Shown: one piece after another, positions 53,827 through 63,180 of the stretch
Position numbering within the stretch: the first letter of the stretch is position 1
Layout of the letters: each line of letters starts with the position of its first letter
NCBI RefSeq assembly: GCF_010915705.1
Contig: NZ_JAAIKE010000006.1
Coordinates: forward strand, 1 to 64,000
Reading direction: 5' to 3'
Length of the DNA: 64,000 nucleotides
Source of the DNA: Pseudotabrizicola algicola
GTDB lineage: Bacteria > Pseudomonadota > Alphaproteobacteria > Rhodobacterales > Rhodobacteraceae
Notes under the pieces: generated by a model
Database searches by the model: none
Seen by the model: the letters and a program-made list of their open reading frames with translations, nothing else
Told to the model about the DNA's origin: nothing
Translations under genes and position numbers: made by a program

Positions 53827-54209
53827 CCGCCGCCAATGATTTCCCCCGCGCCTTTGCACAGGCCTTCGGCAGCCAGAGTGCCGAAGCCCTCGCCGCGCTC
53901 TTTGCCGAGGATGGCAGCTTCCACATGCTGACCGGTCACTGGGCCGAAGGCCGCAGCCAGATCGCCAAGGGGATGCAGATGGAATTTGCGGGCCTCTCGC
54001 GCATGGCCCGCCTCGTCACCGGCAAGACCGCGCTGCGCCCCCTCGGCCCCGGTGCCGCCGTCTTGCATCAGCGCTTCGTTGTCACCGGCCTGCGGGACGC
54101 AAGCGGCGGAGAACTCCCGCGCATCGCCGCCCTGCTCACCGCCGTGCTCGCGGCCAAGGGCGAAGGCTGGCTCGCCCTCACCGCCACCTTCGCGATGGTC
54201 GAAGGCTGA
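53823..54209 (+). CDS. NTF2-like (SnoaL/SgcJ) family protein
   Basis: The 128-residue protein begins MTAANDFPRAFAQAFGSQ, then EALAALFAEDGSFHMLTGHWAEG, a typical NTF2-like cone entry, and ends LALTATFAMVEG. Members hydrolyse, isomerise or simply bind small molecules; no catalytic set is clear. It is translationally coupled to the flavin oxidase, so it may act on the same metabolite. A longer frame upstream is antisense-free but belongs to the oxidase region. Confidence 0.7.
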   Translation: MTAANDFPRAFAQAFGSQSAEALAALFAEDGSFHMLTGHWAEGRSQIAKGMQMEFAGLSRMARLVTGKTALRPLGPGAAVLHQRFVVTGLRDASGGELPRIAALLTAVLAAKGEGWLALTATFAMVEG

Positions 54210-54334
54210 ACCGGAGCCCCCTGCCTGCACCTCGCTGGAATACCCCCGCGCGGAGCGCTCCTCTCTCCCTGACGGTCGATCCTCGCAGCCCCCTCCCCCG
54301 CGAGAAGCGCCCGAAGGGAGCGCCGAGCCGTGCG

Positions 54335-55975
54335 CTACCCCAACAGCGCGCGCGCAGCCTCGCGTGCGGCATCGCTCACCGTATCGCCCGACAGCATGCG
54401 CGCGATCTCTTCCACCCGCTCGGCCGCCGACAGGGGCAGCACGGTCGACAGGGTCTGCCCGTCAACCACCCGCTTTTCCACCCGCCAATGATGCGCGCCC
54501 AGTGCCGCCACCTGCGGGCTGTGCGTCACCACCAGAACCTGCGCCGTGTCCGACAACAGCTTCAGCCGCCGCCCCACCGCATCGGCGGTCGCGCCGCCGA
54601 CGCCACGGTCGATCTCGTCGAAAATCATCGTCAGCCCCTCGGCCTGCCCGGTCAGACAGACCTTCAGCGCCAGCAGGAAGCGGCTCAACTCCCCGCCCGA
54701 GGCAATCTTGTTCAGCGGCCCCGACGGCGCGCCGGGGTTGGTGGCCACGGTGAAGGTCACCTCATCGGCCCCCTCCGGCCCCGCCTCGCCGCGCGTCACC
54801 GCGGTGGCGAACACCGCACGCTCCATCTTGAGCGGGGCCAGTTCCGCCGCCATCGCGCGGTCCAGCCGCGCCGCCGCCTCGACCCGCGCCGCCGTAAGCC
54901 GCGCGGCTTCGGCGGTCCATGCCGCCTCGGCCTCGGCCACCGCACGCTGGAGCGCCCCGATGCCCGCCTCGCCATTGTCCAGCGCCTGCAAGCGCGTGCG
55001 CAGGCCCGCCGCAAAGCCGCCCAAGTCATCCGGCAGCACCCCGTGCTTGCGTGCCAGCGCGCGAATGGCGAACAGCCGCTCTTCCACCGCCTCCAGATCG
55101 CCGGGGTTCACGTCCAGCCCCGCCAGACAGGCCTCGACCCCCGCCTGTGCCTCCGACAATTCGATCAGCGCGCGGCCAATCGCCGCCAGCGGCGCCTCCA
55201 GCGCGCCCTCCGCCCGGTCGGCAGCGCCTTCCAGCCAGCGTGTCGCATCGCGCAACGCGGCCTCGGCCCCGTCCTCGGACAGCATCTGCAACGCCCGCGC
55301 CACATCTGCCCGGATCCGCTCGGCCCCTTGCATGGCACGGCGGCGCATATCCAGCGCCGCCTCCTCGCCGGGTTCGGGGTTCAGCTTGTCGAGTTCCGCC
55401 ACCGCGTGGCGCAGGAAATCTTCTTCCGCCCGCGCCGCCGCCAACGCCGCCTCCGCCTCGGCCAGTGCCGCGCGCGCCACCCGCGCCGCAGCCCAGGCCC
55501 GGCGCGAGGCCGACAGGTCCAGCCCGGCGAAGCTGTCCAGCAAGGCGCGATGCCCGCGCGGGTTCAAAAGCCCGCGGTCATCATGCTGGCCGTGCAGCTC
55601 CACCAGGCCTTCAGACAGCGCCCGCAGCACCTCGCCCGACACCCGGCGATCATTGACGAAAGCGGTCTTGCGCCCATCCGCGGTGTTCACCCGTCGCAGG
55701 ATAAGCTCATCCTCGGCCTCGATCCCCGCCTCGGCCAGCACCGCATGGGCGGCATGGCCCGCTGGCAGGTCGAACACCGCCGTCACCTCGCCCTGCGCGG
55801 CACCGGCGCGCACCAGTTCCGCCCGCCCGCGCCAGCCCAGCACGAACCCCAGCGCATCGAGCAAGATCGACTTGCCCGCTCCGGTCTCTCCGGTCAGCAC
55901 GTTCAGACCGGCCCCCAGATCAAGGGTCAGCCGATCAATGATCAGCACATCGCGGATATCAAGTGAACGGAGCAT
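54335..55975 (-). CDS. recN: DNA repair protein RecN
   Basis: SMC-like ATPase for double-strand break repair. In 546 residues, N-terminal MLRSLDIRDVLIIDRLTLDL leads to Walker A GETGAGKSILLDAL (residues 30-43), a coiled-coil middle (about 150-380), and the C-terminal signature LNKIASGGELSRFLLALK with Walker B LTMIFDEIDRGVGG and the D-loop/H-loop VVTHSPQVAALG. It ends the lpxC-bamD-recN segment of the division cluster. No LexA box is visible in the short upstream gap. Confidence 0.96.
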   Translation of the reverse strand: MLRSLDIRDVLIIDRLTLDLGAGLNVLTGETGAGKSILLDALGFVLGWRGRAELVRAGAAQGEVTAVFDLPAGHAAHAVLAEAGIEAEDELILRRVNTADGRKTAFVNDRRVSGEVLRALSEGLVELHGQHDDRGLLNPRGHRALLDSFAGLDLSASRRAWAAARVARAALAEAEAALAAARAEEDFLRHAVAELDKLNPEPGEEAALDMRRRAMQGAERIRADVARALQMLSEDGAEAALRDATRWLEGAADRAEGALEAPLAAIGRALIELSEAQAGVEACLAGLDVNPGDLEAVEERLFAIRALARKHGVLPDDLGGFAAGLRTRLQALDNGEAGIGALQRAVAEAEAAWTAEAARLTAARVEAAARLDRAMAAELAPLKMERAVFATAVTRGEAGPEGADEVTFTVATNPGAPSGPLNKIASGGELSRFLLALKVCLTGQAEGLTMIFDEIDRGVGGATADAVGRRLKLLSDTAQVLVVTHSPQVAALGAHHWRVEKRVVDGQTLSTVLPLSAAERVEEIARMLSGDTVSDAAREAARALLG

Positions 55976-56011
55976 AGGTTTTCCCGTAGGGCGGGGCTTA
56001 CCCCGCCATCT

Positions 56012-56866
56012 TCACAGCCATTCGCCCCGGATCATCTGGCGATAGACCTGGCTCAACCAGCTGTTGCCCTGCGCCTCGGGGGCCAGACCACGCCCCTTCA
56101 GCAGCCGGAAGCTGTCCTCGTAGAAGGGCGAGGACTGGTAGTTGAAGCCAAGGATCGCCGCCGCCGTCTGTGCCTCTGCCGTCAGCCCGAGGCCCAGATA
56201 GGCCTCCACCAGCCGGTGCAGCGCCTCTGCGGTATGGGTGGTGGTCTGGAAATCCTGCACCACGGTGCGGAAGCGGTTGATCGCCGCAGTATACTGCCGC
56301 CGCTTCAGGTAATAGCGGCCGATCTCCATTTCCTTGCCCGCCAGATGGTCAAAGGCCAGCTCGAACTTCAGCATGGCCGACCGCGCATAATCGCTGTCGG
56401 GATATTCCTCGATCACCGTGCGCATGCCCTGCAGCGCCTGAAAGGTCAGCCCCTGATCGCGGCCCACTTCGTCAATCTGGTCGTAATAGGACAGCGCCAT
56501 CAGATAGGCCGCATAGGGCGCATCATCATCGCCGGGATAGGTGTCGAGAAACCGCTGGGCGGTAGAGCGCGCCTCTTCATATTCGCGCGCCTTGTGCTGG
56601 CTGAACGCCTGCATGATCAAAGACCGCTTCGCCCATTCGGAATAGGGGTAAAGCCGTTCCACCTCTTGAAAATACCGGATCGCCTCTTTCGGCCGCGCCC
56701 CGGTCTCCAGCTGCAATTCGCCTTGTTTGTAAATTTCTTCGGCGGTGTAGCTGTCCAGCGCGCGCTCTTGCGTGCGCGGACCGCAAGCCGAGAGAAATGA
56801 CAGAATGAGCGCGATGCCCAGCCATTTCGCGCCCGATTTTCCGACTGCCATCGTCTGCCTATCCAT
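56012..56866 (-). CDS. bamD: Outer membrane protein assembly factor BamD
   Basis: Lipoprotein of the BAM complex that folds outer-membrane barrels. The 284-residue protein has a lipoprotein signal (LGIALILSFLSAC, lipidated cysteine near residue 28), then TPR repeats: YTAEEIYKQGELQLETGARP, KEAIRYFQEVERLYPYSEWA and YEEARSTAQRFLDTYPGDDDA. ATG at 56866 follows a TTG at 56869; an ATG further in is possible. It is between lpxC and recN. Confidence 0.95.
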   Translation of the reverse strand: MDRQTMAVGKSGAKWLGIALILSFLSACGPRTQERALDSYTAEEIYKQGELQLETGARPKEAIRYFQEVERLYPYSEWAKRSLIMQAFSQHKAREYEEARSTAQRFLDTYPGDDDAPYAAYLMALSYYDQIDEVGRDQGLTFQALQGMRTVIEEYPDSDYARSAMLKFELAFDHLAGKEMEIGRYYLKRRQYTAAINRFRTVVQDFQTTTHTAEALHRLVEAYLGLGLTAEAQTAAAILGFNYQSSPFYEDSFRLLKGRGLAPEAQGNSWLSQVYRQMIRGEWL

Positions 56867-56979
56867 CAAACCACCCGGATCATGCGCACCTCATGGCGCA
56901 TCATCCGCCCTGTTGCAGTCGTCCTAGCACAGAAAAATCGGCGGCGCAAAACGCCTTTGCGCCACCGGTCACAACCCTG

Positions 56980-57900
56980 TCATGCCGTTGCGGGAAGATC
57001 GCTGCGATGAACGCCCATTCCGGGCAGCTTGCCCACGGTCAGCGCACTGCATTCCACCATGCGCCACGCGGTCAAATCGGCGAAAAGCGCCACCAGCAGA
57101 CGATTGGTCAGCGCGTGGCCCGACCTTATGCCGGTGTAGCGGCCTAGAATTGGCCCACCCGCAAGATAGAGATCGCCCATCGCATCCAGCATCTTGTGGC
57201 GCACAGGCTCGTCCCGATGGCGCAGACCGCCCGGCGACAGCACACGGTCGCCCTCGAACACCACCGCATTGTCCAGCGTTCCGCCAAGCGCCAACCCGCG
57301 GGCGCGCATCGCATCCACATCGGCCTGACGGCAGAAGGTGCGGCTGTCGGCAAGTTCCCGCACAAAGGCCCCATTCGACAGGCTCAGGTGCTTGGCCTGC
57401 GAGCCGATCGCCGCCTCGTCGAAATGGATCGAGAAATCGATCTCAAGCATGTCGGCGGGGTCCAGACGGGCCACGGCCTCGCCCTCGCGCACTTCCACGG
57501 GCTTCAGCACGCGGATCGCCCGCACAGGCGCGGACTGTTCGATCAGCCCCTTGGCCAGAAACGCATCGACAAAGGCCAGCGCCGAGCCGTCAAGGATCGG
57601 CACTTCGGGGCCGTCGATCTCGATCACCGCGTTATGGATCGCACAGCCCGCCAAGGCCGCCATCACATGCTCGATGGTCGACACTTCCACACCGGACGCA
57701 TTGCGGATCAGCGTGCACAGCCGCGACGGCACCACCTGATCCCAGCGCGCGGCGATCATCGCATCGCCACTGGTCACATCAGTGCGCTTGAACCAGATGC
57801 CGTAATCTGCCGAAGCAGGCCGCACAACCATGCGCACGGGCGCGCCAGAGTGCAAACCCCGGCCTTCGAACACCACAGCGGATTTCAGCGTATTCTGCAC
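56980..57900 (-). CDS. lpxC: UDP-3-O-acyl-N-acetylglucosamine deacetylase
   Basis: LpxC performs the committed step of lipid A synthesis. The 306-residue zinc enzyme begins (GTG) MQNTLKSAVVFEGRGLHSG, with STIEHVMAALAG (E77, zinc ligand H78), PILDGSALAFVDAF and the second zinc site and base EPVRHKMLDAMGDLYLAG. ALTNRLLVALFAD closes the fold. It follows ftsZ on the same strand, separated by a strong terminator, so it may have its own promoter in the 57901-58065 interval. Confidence 0.97.
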   Translation of the reverse strand: MQNTLKSAVVFEGRGLHSGAPVRMVVRPASADYGIWFKRTDVTSGDAMIAARWDQVVPSRLCTLIRNASGVEVSTIEHVMAALAGCAIHNAVIEIDGPEVPILDGSALAFVDAFLAKGLIEQSAPVRAIRVLKPVEVREGEAVARLDPADMLEIDFSIHFDEAAIGSQAKHLSLSNGAFVRELADSRTFCRQADVDAMRARGLALGGTLDNAVVFEGDRVLSPGGLRHRDEPVRHKMLDAMGDLYLAGGPILGRYTGIRSGHALTNRLLVALFADLTAWRMVECSALTVGKLPGMGVHRSDLPATA

Positions 57901-58065
57901 AGTCAGACCCCTGGCCTATCGCAACAAAGTTGTCACGGAACAACGGAAAGATTCCCGCCTCCGTTCCCTGACAATGACTTAAGGAGTCATGAAGCCAATG
58001 CCAACTCACGCTTTATGTCGGCGCATGACAGGCACAAACAACCGCAAGATGATGAAATCAAACAA

Positions 58066-58092
58066 CAAAGCCCGCCAGACCGGCGGGCTTTG
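58066..58092 (-). terminator. Intrinsic terminator after ftsZ
   Basis: An 11-bp perfect stem CAAAGCCCGCC / GGCGGGCTTTG with a five-base loop. Read on the minus strand it is followed by TTGTTTGATTTC, T-rich as expected for termination of ftsZ. It lies 23 bases after the ftsZ stop. Confidence 0.8.
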
Positions 58093-58114
58093 CTGCAATT
58101 GTTACAAGTCTGTC

Positions 58115-59746
58115 TCAGTTCGCCTGGCGCCGCAGGAAAGCCGGGATCTCGATCCGCTCCTGATCGGCGCTCATGTCCTGCTCGTCATCATAGGACGTCA
58201 CGGGCGGCTGCTGGCGGCTCGGGGCCGGACGCTCGCTCGCCTGCGGCTCATGGCCGCCACCCGCCATACGGTTGATCAGCGATCCGATGCCAAAGCGGGG
58301 ACGAGCCTGCTCGGCGGTCTTCTGCGCAGCCGCGGGCTGGGGCGCAGCAGCGGCGGGACGCGGCGCGGCGGCCTGCCCCGGACCGCGCGACACAGCGGCC
58401 TGCAGACGGGCCAAAGCCTCGGGCGACGGGGTGCCGGCGGCACGGGGGCGCGGCGCGACAAAGGCGGCGGCGTCGTCATGCATCGGCACACCGCGCGCGG
58501 CGGCAGGCTGCGGGCGATAGGCGGGTTCTGGCAATTCGTCATGCTGCTCGGCTGCGGGCGGCGCATAGGCGGCGCGGGCCGGAGGCGCGTCGAACAGTTG
58601 CGGCTGCTGCTGCGGTTGCGGCACGGGTTGCGGCATCGGCTGCGGGGCCGGCGCCACATGCTGCACCGTCACCGCAGGCTGCGGCGCAGGGGCCGGCGCT
58701 TCGATCGGCGCGGTCAGATGCGACGGCAGCGGCGCCGCCATCGACCGGCGTGCCACCGGCGTCTCTGCCTTGGCCACGGCCACGTCAATGCCGGTTGCCA
58801 CGACCGACACGCGCAGCATGCCTTCCATCGTGGTGTCCAGCGTCGAGCCGACGATGATGTTCGCGTCGGGGTCCACCTTCTCGCGGATGATGTTCGCGGC
58901 CTCGTCGAGTTCGAACAGCGTCAGGTCATAGCCGCCGGTGATGTTGATCAGCACACCCTTGGCACCGTTCAGGCTGATTTCATCCAGAAGCGGGTTGGCA
59001 ATCGCCTTCTCGGCGGCCTGCACCGCGCGGTCTTCGCCACTGGCTTCGCCGGTGCCCATCATCGCCTTGCCCATCTCGTCCATCACGGCGCGGACGTCAG
59101 CGAAGTCGAGGTTGATGAGGCCCGGACGGACCATCAGATCGGTCACACCCTTCACGCCCTGATACAGCACGTCATCGGCCATCGCGAAGGCTTCGGTAAA
59201 GGTGGTGCGCTCATTCGCAAGGCGGAACAGGTTCTGGTTCGGAATGATGATCAGGGTATCGACCACCTTCTGCAGCGCCTCGATCCCGTCCTCGGCCTGC
59301 TTCATCCGCTTGTTGCCCTCGAACTGGAAGGGCTTGGTCACGACGCCAACGGTCAGCACACCCAGCTCACGCGCGGCCTGCGCGATGATCGGGGCCGCGC
59401 CGGTGCCGGTGCCGCCGCCCATCCCGGCGGTGATGAAGCACATATGCGCGCCTGCCAGATGGTCGACGATTTCCTCGATGGTTTCCTCGGCGGCAGCAGC
59501 CCCCACGGACGGGCGCGCGCCCGCCCCCAGACCCTCGGTCGCCTTGATCCCCATCTGGATCTTCGACGTGGCTTTGGATTGTTGCAGGGCCTGCGCGTCG
59601 GTGTTGGCCACGACGAACTCCACCCCTTCGAGGTTTTGCTCGATCATGTTGTTGACCGCGTTGCCACCTGCGCCACCCACACCAAACACGGTGATCCGGG
59701 GCTTCAGCTCTTCGCGCTGCGCGTTCACGATGAAGTTGAGTGCCAT
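58115..59746 (-). CDS. ftsZ: Cell division protein FtsZ
   Basis: Tubulin-like GTPase forming the Z-ring. The 543-residue protein has [16 protein letters not shown], the GTP-binding [26 protein letters not shown] and the T7-loop [12 protein letters not shown] long Pro/Ala/Gln-rich linker (about 320-525, with [18 protein letters not shown]) precedes the conserved C-terminal peptide [13 protein letters not shown] that binds FtsA. The linker is much longer than in E. coli but common in Rhodobacterales. A promoter candidate lies in the ftsA-ftsZ gap. Confidence 0.98.
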   Translation of the reverse strand: MALNFIVNAQREELKPRITVFGVGGAGGNAVNNMIEQNLEGVEFVVANTDAQALQQSKATSKIQMGIKATEGLGAGARPSVGAAAAEETIEEIVDHLAGAHMCFITAGMGGGTGTGAAPIIAQAARELGVLTVGVVTKPFQFEGNKRMKQAEDGIEALQKVVDTLIIIPNQNLFRLANERTTFTEAFAMADDVLYQGVKGVTDLMVRPGLINLDFADVRAVMDEMGKAMMGTGEASGEDRAVQAAEKAIANPLLDEISLNGAKGVLINITGGYDLTLFELDEAANIIREKVDPDANIIVGSTLDTTMEGMLRVSVVATGIDVAVAKAETPVARRSMAAPLPSHLTAPIEAPAPAPQPAVTVQHVAPAPQPMPQPVPQPQQQPQLFDAPPARAAYAPPAAEQHDELPEPAYRPQPAAARGVPMHDDAAAFVAPRPRAAGTPSPEALARLQAAVSRGPGQAAAPRPAAAAPQPAAAQKTAEQARPRFGIGSLINRMAGGGHEPQASERPAPSRQQPPVTSYDDEQDMSADQERIEIPAFLRRQAN

Positions 59747-59860
59747 TGCCTATCCGCCTGTCTTTTGTTGTGCCGCCAGAGGTCTTCTTGCCGCCGCGTT
59801 TGATATCCTGATCGGGCCGAAGCGTCTGTCCCGGACGCGTTTTCTCCCGAATTACCCCCT

Positions 59861-59889
59861 AGAATATCCACAAGGCCGACAGTCGTCAC
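59861..59889 (-). promoter_or_regulatory. Candidate promoter for ftsZ
   Basis: On the minus strand GTGACG (59889-59884), a 17-base spacer, and TATTCT (59866-59861), 115 bases before the ftsZ ATG. It follows a hairpin with a T6 run, so ftsZ may be transcribed separately from ftsA. Confidence 0.4.
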
Positions 59890-59891
59890 TT

Positions 59892-59923
59892 AAAAAAGCG
59901 TTAGCGCCCCACAAAATATGGGG
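59892..59923 (-). terminator. Candidate attenuator/terminator between ftsA and ftsZ
   Basis: On the minus strand CCCCA-loop-TGGGG is followed by a small GCG-CTAA-CGC hairpin and TTTTTT. Stems are short, so it may only lower read-through from ftsA. Another GC-rich hairpin immediately follows the ftsA stop (about 59953-59973). Confidence 0.4.
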
Positions 59924-59975
59924 TTTGTTGCAAGAATTTCAGCGGGATTTCGCCCACCCACGCAAGGGGTGGGGG

Positions 59976-61307
59976 TCACCAGTTGTCTTTGAACCATTTC
60001 ACCACCCGCTTGAGCGACCGCGCGGGATAACGCTCGGCCGGAATCTCGAAATCCCACCATTCGTCCTGCGGATGTGCCGCGAACAGGCACAGACCCACGG
60101 TCGAGGAAAATGCCGCGCCGGTCGCCGCCTGTGGCAATCCCTGCACCCGCAGCGGACGGCCAAGGCGCACGCGCTGGCCCAGAATACGGCTGGCAAGCCC
60201 GTCCAGACCGGGGATCTGGCTGGCCCCGCCCGTCAGCACGATCTGCTGGCTTGGCAGGCTGTCAAAGCCCGCCGCGTCCAGCCGCGCCCGCACCTCTTCC
60301 AGAATTTCCTCGACCCTCGGCCGCATGATGCCGATCAACTCGGCACGGCTGACCTGACGGCGATCCTTCTCCCAGTCGCCGCTGTCCCCGCCGACCTCGA
60401 TCATCTCGCGGTCATCCATGCCGGTCGCCTGCACGCCGCCATGCTTGGTCTTGATGCGCTCGGCCACCGCCATCGGCACCATCAGACCCTTGGAGATATC
60501 GCTCGACACATGGTCGCCCCCCATGCGCACCGCATCGGCGTAGATCATGTGCTTCTTGATAAAGACCGAAATGCCGGTCGACCCGCCGCCCATGTCGATA
60601 CAGGCCGCGCCCAGCTCCTGCTCGTCCTCGACCAGTGCCGCGATGCCCGAGACATAGGCCGAAGACGCCATGCCGGCGAGTTCCAGATCACAGCGCTGGA
60701 TACAGTGCAGGATGTTCTGCACCACATTGCCGTCAATCGACAGCAGATGCATGTCGGTGGCAAGGCGGTTGCCGATCTGCCCGCGCGGATCGCCCAGACC
60801 CGAGCGGTGGTCCAGCGCAAAGTTCACCGGCTGCGCATGCAGCACCTCGCGGTCCGGCCCGATGTCGGGCAGATCGCAGGCCGCCAGCACACGGGCCACA
60901 TCCTGCTCGGTCACGACGCTGTCTTCCAGATCGATCTCGCCCGCCAGCCCATAGCTGCGCGGTTCTGCCCCCGAGAAACAGGCGATCACATGATCGACCC
61001 GCACATTGGCCATCTTCTGCGCCGCCTGCACCGCGGTGCGCACCGCGCGCTCGGTTTCCGCCATGACGGCGATTTCCCCGAAGCGCACCCCGCGCGAGCG
61101 TGTGGTCGCCGCCCCGATCACGCGGAACGACGACTGCCCCGCCATCGGTCCGACCGTGTCATCGCCGAAGCTGTCGCTTCCGTCAAACCGCAGGATCAGA
61201 CAGGCGATTTTCGAGGTGCCGATGTCCAGAATGGCAATGACGCCCCGCTGCATGGCGGCACGGCGCATGTTCCGCATGGCGCGCTGCGCCTGATAAAGAT
61301 CGGTCAT
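59976..61307 (-). CDS. ftsA: Cell division protein FtsA
   Basis: Actin-like membrane tether of FtsZ. In 443 residues: GVIAILDIGTSKIACLIL (phosphate 1), the 1C subdomain around VRVDHVIACFSGAEPRSYGL, GAACIDMGGGSTGISVF (phosphate 2), and IVLTGGASQIPGLDGLASRIL (adenosine). The C-terminal amphipathic helix SLKRVVKWFKDNW is a membrane anchor. The start at 61307 overlaps the ftsQ stop by 4 bases. Confidence 0.97.
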   Translation of the reverse strand: MTDLYQAQRAMRNMRRAAMQRGVIAILDIGTSKIACLILRFDGSDSFGDDTVGPMAGQSSFRVIGAATTRSRGVRFGEIAVMAETERAVRTAVQAAQKMANVRVDHVIACFSGAEPRSYGLAGEIDLEDSVVTEQDVARVLAACDLPDIGPDREVLHAQPVNFALDHRSGLGDPRGQIGNRLATDMHLLSIDGNVVQNILHCIQRCDLELAGMASSAYVSGIAALVEDEQELGAACIDMGGGSTGISVFIKKHMIYADAVRMGGDHVSSDISKGLMVPMAVAERIKTKHGGVQATGMDDREMIEVGGDSGDWEKDRRQVSRAELIGIMRPRVEEILEEVRARLDAAGFDSLPSQQIVLTGGASQIPGLDGLASRILGQRVRLGRPLRVQGLPQAATGAAFSSTVGLCLFAAHPQDEWWDFEIPAERYPARSLKRVVKWFKDNW

Positions 61308-62215
61308 AGCTGGCTCCTGCTGATGTCAATGCCCTGCGACTGGCGCAACTGGTTCAGCGCATAGGGCGCCAACCGCAGCACGGGGCGGTGTTCGGTTCTC
61401 AGGTCCACGGTCAGAATGTCGCGTCCCAGCAGATCGCCCGCCTGATGCAGGGCGATCAGCCGCTCGATGGCGGCAATCGGTTTGGCTTCCGGCAAAAGGA
61501 TGCGCTGGTTGCGATCCAGCACCACATCCCAGCGCCGCTCGCCCACCCGCACCAGACCGCGCACGCGGTCGGCAATCGGGGCTGCGGCGGCAAGCAGGGC
61601 CAAGGCCTCCGGCGTCGCGGCATCCGCTGCATCGCCCGCAATCAGCGGCAGATCCGGCCGGTCCGTGCGCGCGGCGAGGCTCGCCACGCGGTGTCCGGTC
61701 GCATCCAGCATCTCGATCCCGTCGGCGGTGCGCCACAACAGGGCCGGCTCCCGCTCGGTGATCGCCACCTCCAGCACGCCCCCCGTGCGCACGATCAGAT
61801 CGGCGCGCGCAATCGCGTCCAACTCCTGAATCCGCGCCCGCGCGGCGGCAAGGTCGATATCGAAGGATGATTGCGGCAGCTTCAGATCCAGCCGCGCCCG
61901 CACCACATCGGCCAGTTCGGGCGAGGCCCCCACCACCGACACCAGACTGACCATGAATTCGGGCCGGTTCTGGAACTGCGTGCGTATCTCGCTGATCCCG
62001 CCCGCAATCGCGGTGCGGCGGTCTTCATCGGCCAGCACGATCCCGACCACCAGCATCAGCACAAAGGTCGGCACCCCCACCCGGAACATCACGCGGAACA
62101 GCGGTGTCAGCCACAGGCGCTGCATGCGGTAGGCCCAGCGCGACGGCGCCGGATCGCGCCGCAGCACGTTTGGCGTCACGGGCGCAACGCGGCGCGGGGC
62201 GCTCAGCGGTTGCAT
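61304..62215 (-). CDS. ftsQ: Cell division protein FtsQ
   Basis: Bitopic divisome protein of 303 residues. N-terminal cytosolic part (to about residue 40), one hydrophobic helix ([17 protein letters not shown], about 46-62), a POTRA domain ([26 protein letters not shown]), then the FtsQ beta domain ([43 protein letters not shown]). The ATG at 62215 ([13 protein letters not shown]) overlaps ddl by 13 bases; the frame is open to 62395 but only inside ddl. Confidence 0.94.
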   Translation of the reverse strand: MQPLSAPRRVAPVTPNVLRRDPAPSRWAYRMQRLWLTPLFRVMFRVGVPTFVLMLVVGIVLADEDRRTAIAGGISEIRTQFQNRPEFMVSLVSVVGASPELADVVRARLDLKLPQSSFDIDLAAARARIQELDAIARADLIVRTGGVLEVAITEREPALLWRTADGIEMLDATGHRVASLAARTDRPDLPLIAGDAADAATPEALALLAAAAPIADRVRGLVRVGERRWDVVLDRNQRILLPEAKPIAAIERLIALHQAGDLLGRDILTVDLRTEHRPVLRLAPYALNQLRQSQGIDISRSQL

Positions 62216-63120
62216 GACGCATCCTCCACGATCCACGCGCACAGCTGTGGAAAGCTGATCCCCAGATGCGCCGCCTGTTCGGGCGACAGCGAGGTCGGCG
62301 TCATCCCCGGCTGCGTGTTCGTCTCCAGAAGGATCAGCCCGTCCACACCCTTCGCCTCGTCCCAGCGAATATCGGTGCGGCTCAGCCCGCGGCACCCCAG
62401 CGCCTGATGCGCGCGCAAGGCGTAATCCAGACAGGCCGCCTCCACATCGGGCGGAAGCGCCGCAGGCACCTCGTGGCGGCTGCCACCGGGCTTGTATTTC
62501 GCGTCATAGTCATACCAGCCATCGGTGATGATATCGGTCACGCACAGCGCCCGATCTCCCATCACGCTGATGGAAAGCTCCCGCCCCGGCGCATAGGCTT
62601 CCACCATCACCTCGGCCGGCATCTCTGCGGCCAGACGCGGCGCATTGCTGCCCGGATGCACAATATACACCCCGACGCTCGAGCCTTCGTTGTTGGGCTT
62701 AACCACATAGGGCGGCGGCAGCACATGGGCCTTTTCCACCTCTTCGCGCGCCACGATCACCGACTCCGCCACCGGCAGACCGGCGGCGCGATAGACATCC
62801 TTGCTGCGCTGCTTGTCCATCGCAAGCGACGACGCCAGCACACCCGAATGCGTATAGGGAATCCGCAGCCATTCCAGCAGCCCCTGCACGCAGCCATCCT
62901 CGCCCCAGCGTCCATGCAGGGCGTTGAACACCACATCCGGCTTGATTTCGATCAGACGTGCGGGCAGGTCCGGGCCAGCATCGACCTCGACCACGTCATA
63001 TCCCGCCTCGCGCAGCGCGTTTGCACAGGCATTGCCTGTCGATAACGAAACCTCGCGCTCAGCCGAGGGTCCGCCCTTGATAACCGCCACGCGGGACACC
63101 TTGCCAGATGCACCCGCCAT
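62203..63120 (-). CDS. ddl: D-alanine--D-alanine ligase
   Basis: Joins two D-alanines for peptidoglycan. The 305-residue ATP-grasp enzyme has [74 protein letters not shown] and the metal-binding end [27 protein letters not shown] upstream supports the ATG at 63120. It lies between murB and ftsQ as in other members of the order. Confidence 0.97.
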   Translation of the reverse strand: MAGASGKVSRVAVIKGGPSAEREVSLSTGNACANALREAGYDVVEVDAGPDLPARLIEIKPDVVFNALHGRWGEDGCVQGLLEWLRIPYTHSGVLASSLAMDKQRSKDVYRAAGLPVAESVIVAREEVEKAHVLPPPYVVKPNNEGSSVGVYIVHPGSNAPRLAAEMPAEVMVEAYAPGRELSISVMGDRALCVTDIITDGWYDYDAKYKPGGSRHEVPAALPPDVEAACLDYALRAHQALGCRGLSRTDIRWDEAKGVDGLILLETNTQPGMTPTSLSPEQAAHLGISFPQLCAWIVEDASCNR

Positions 63121-63180
63121 TTACTGCCTCTCGAACCCCGTTCGGGTCCTTATTCTTGTTATTTTGCGCGCGGTTGGCCG

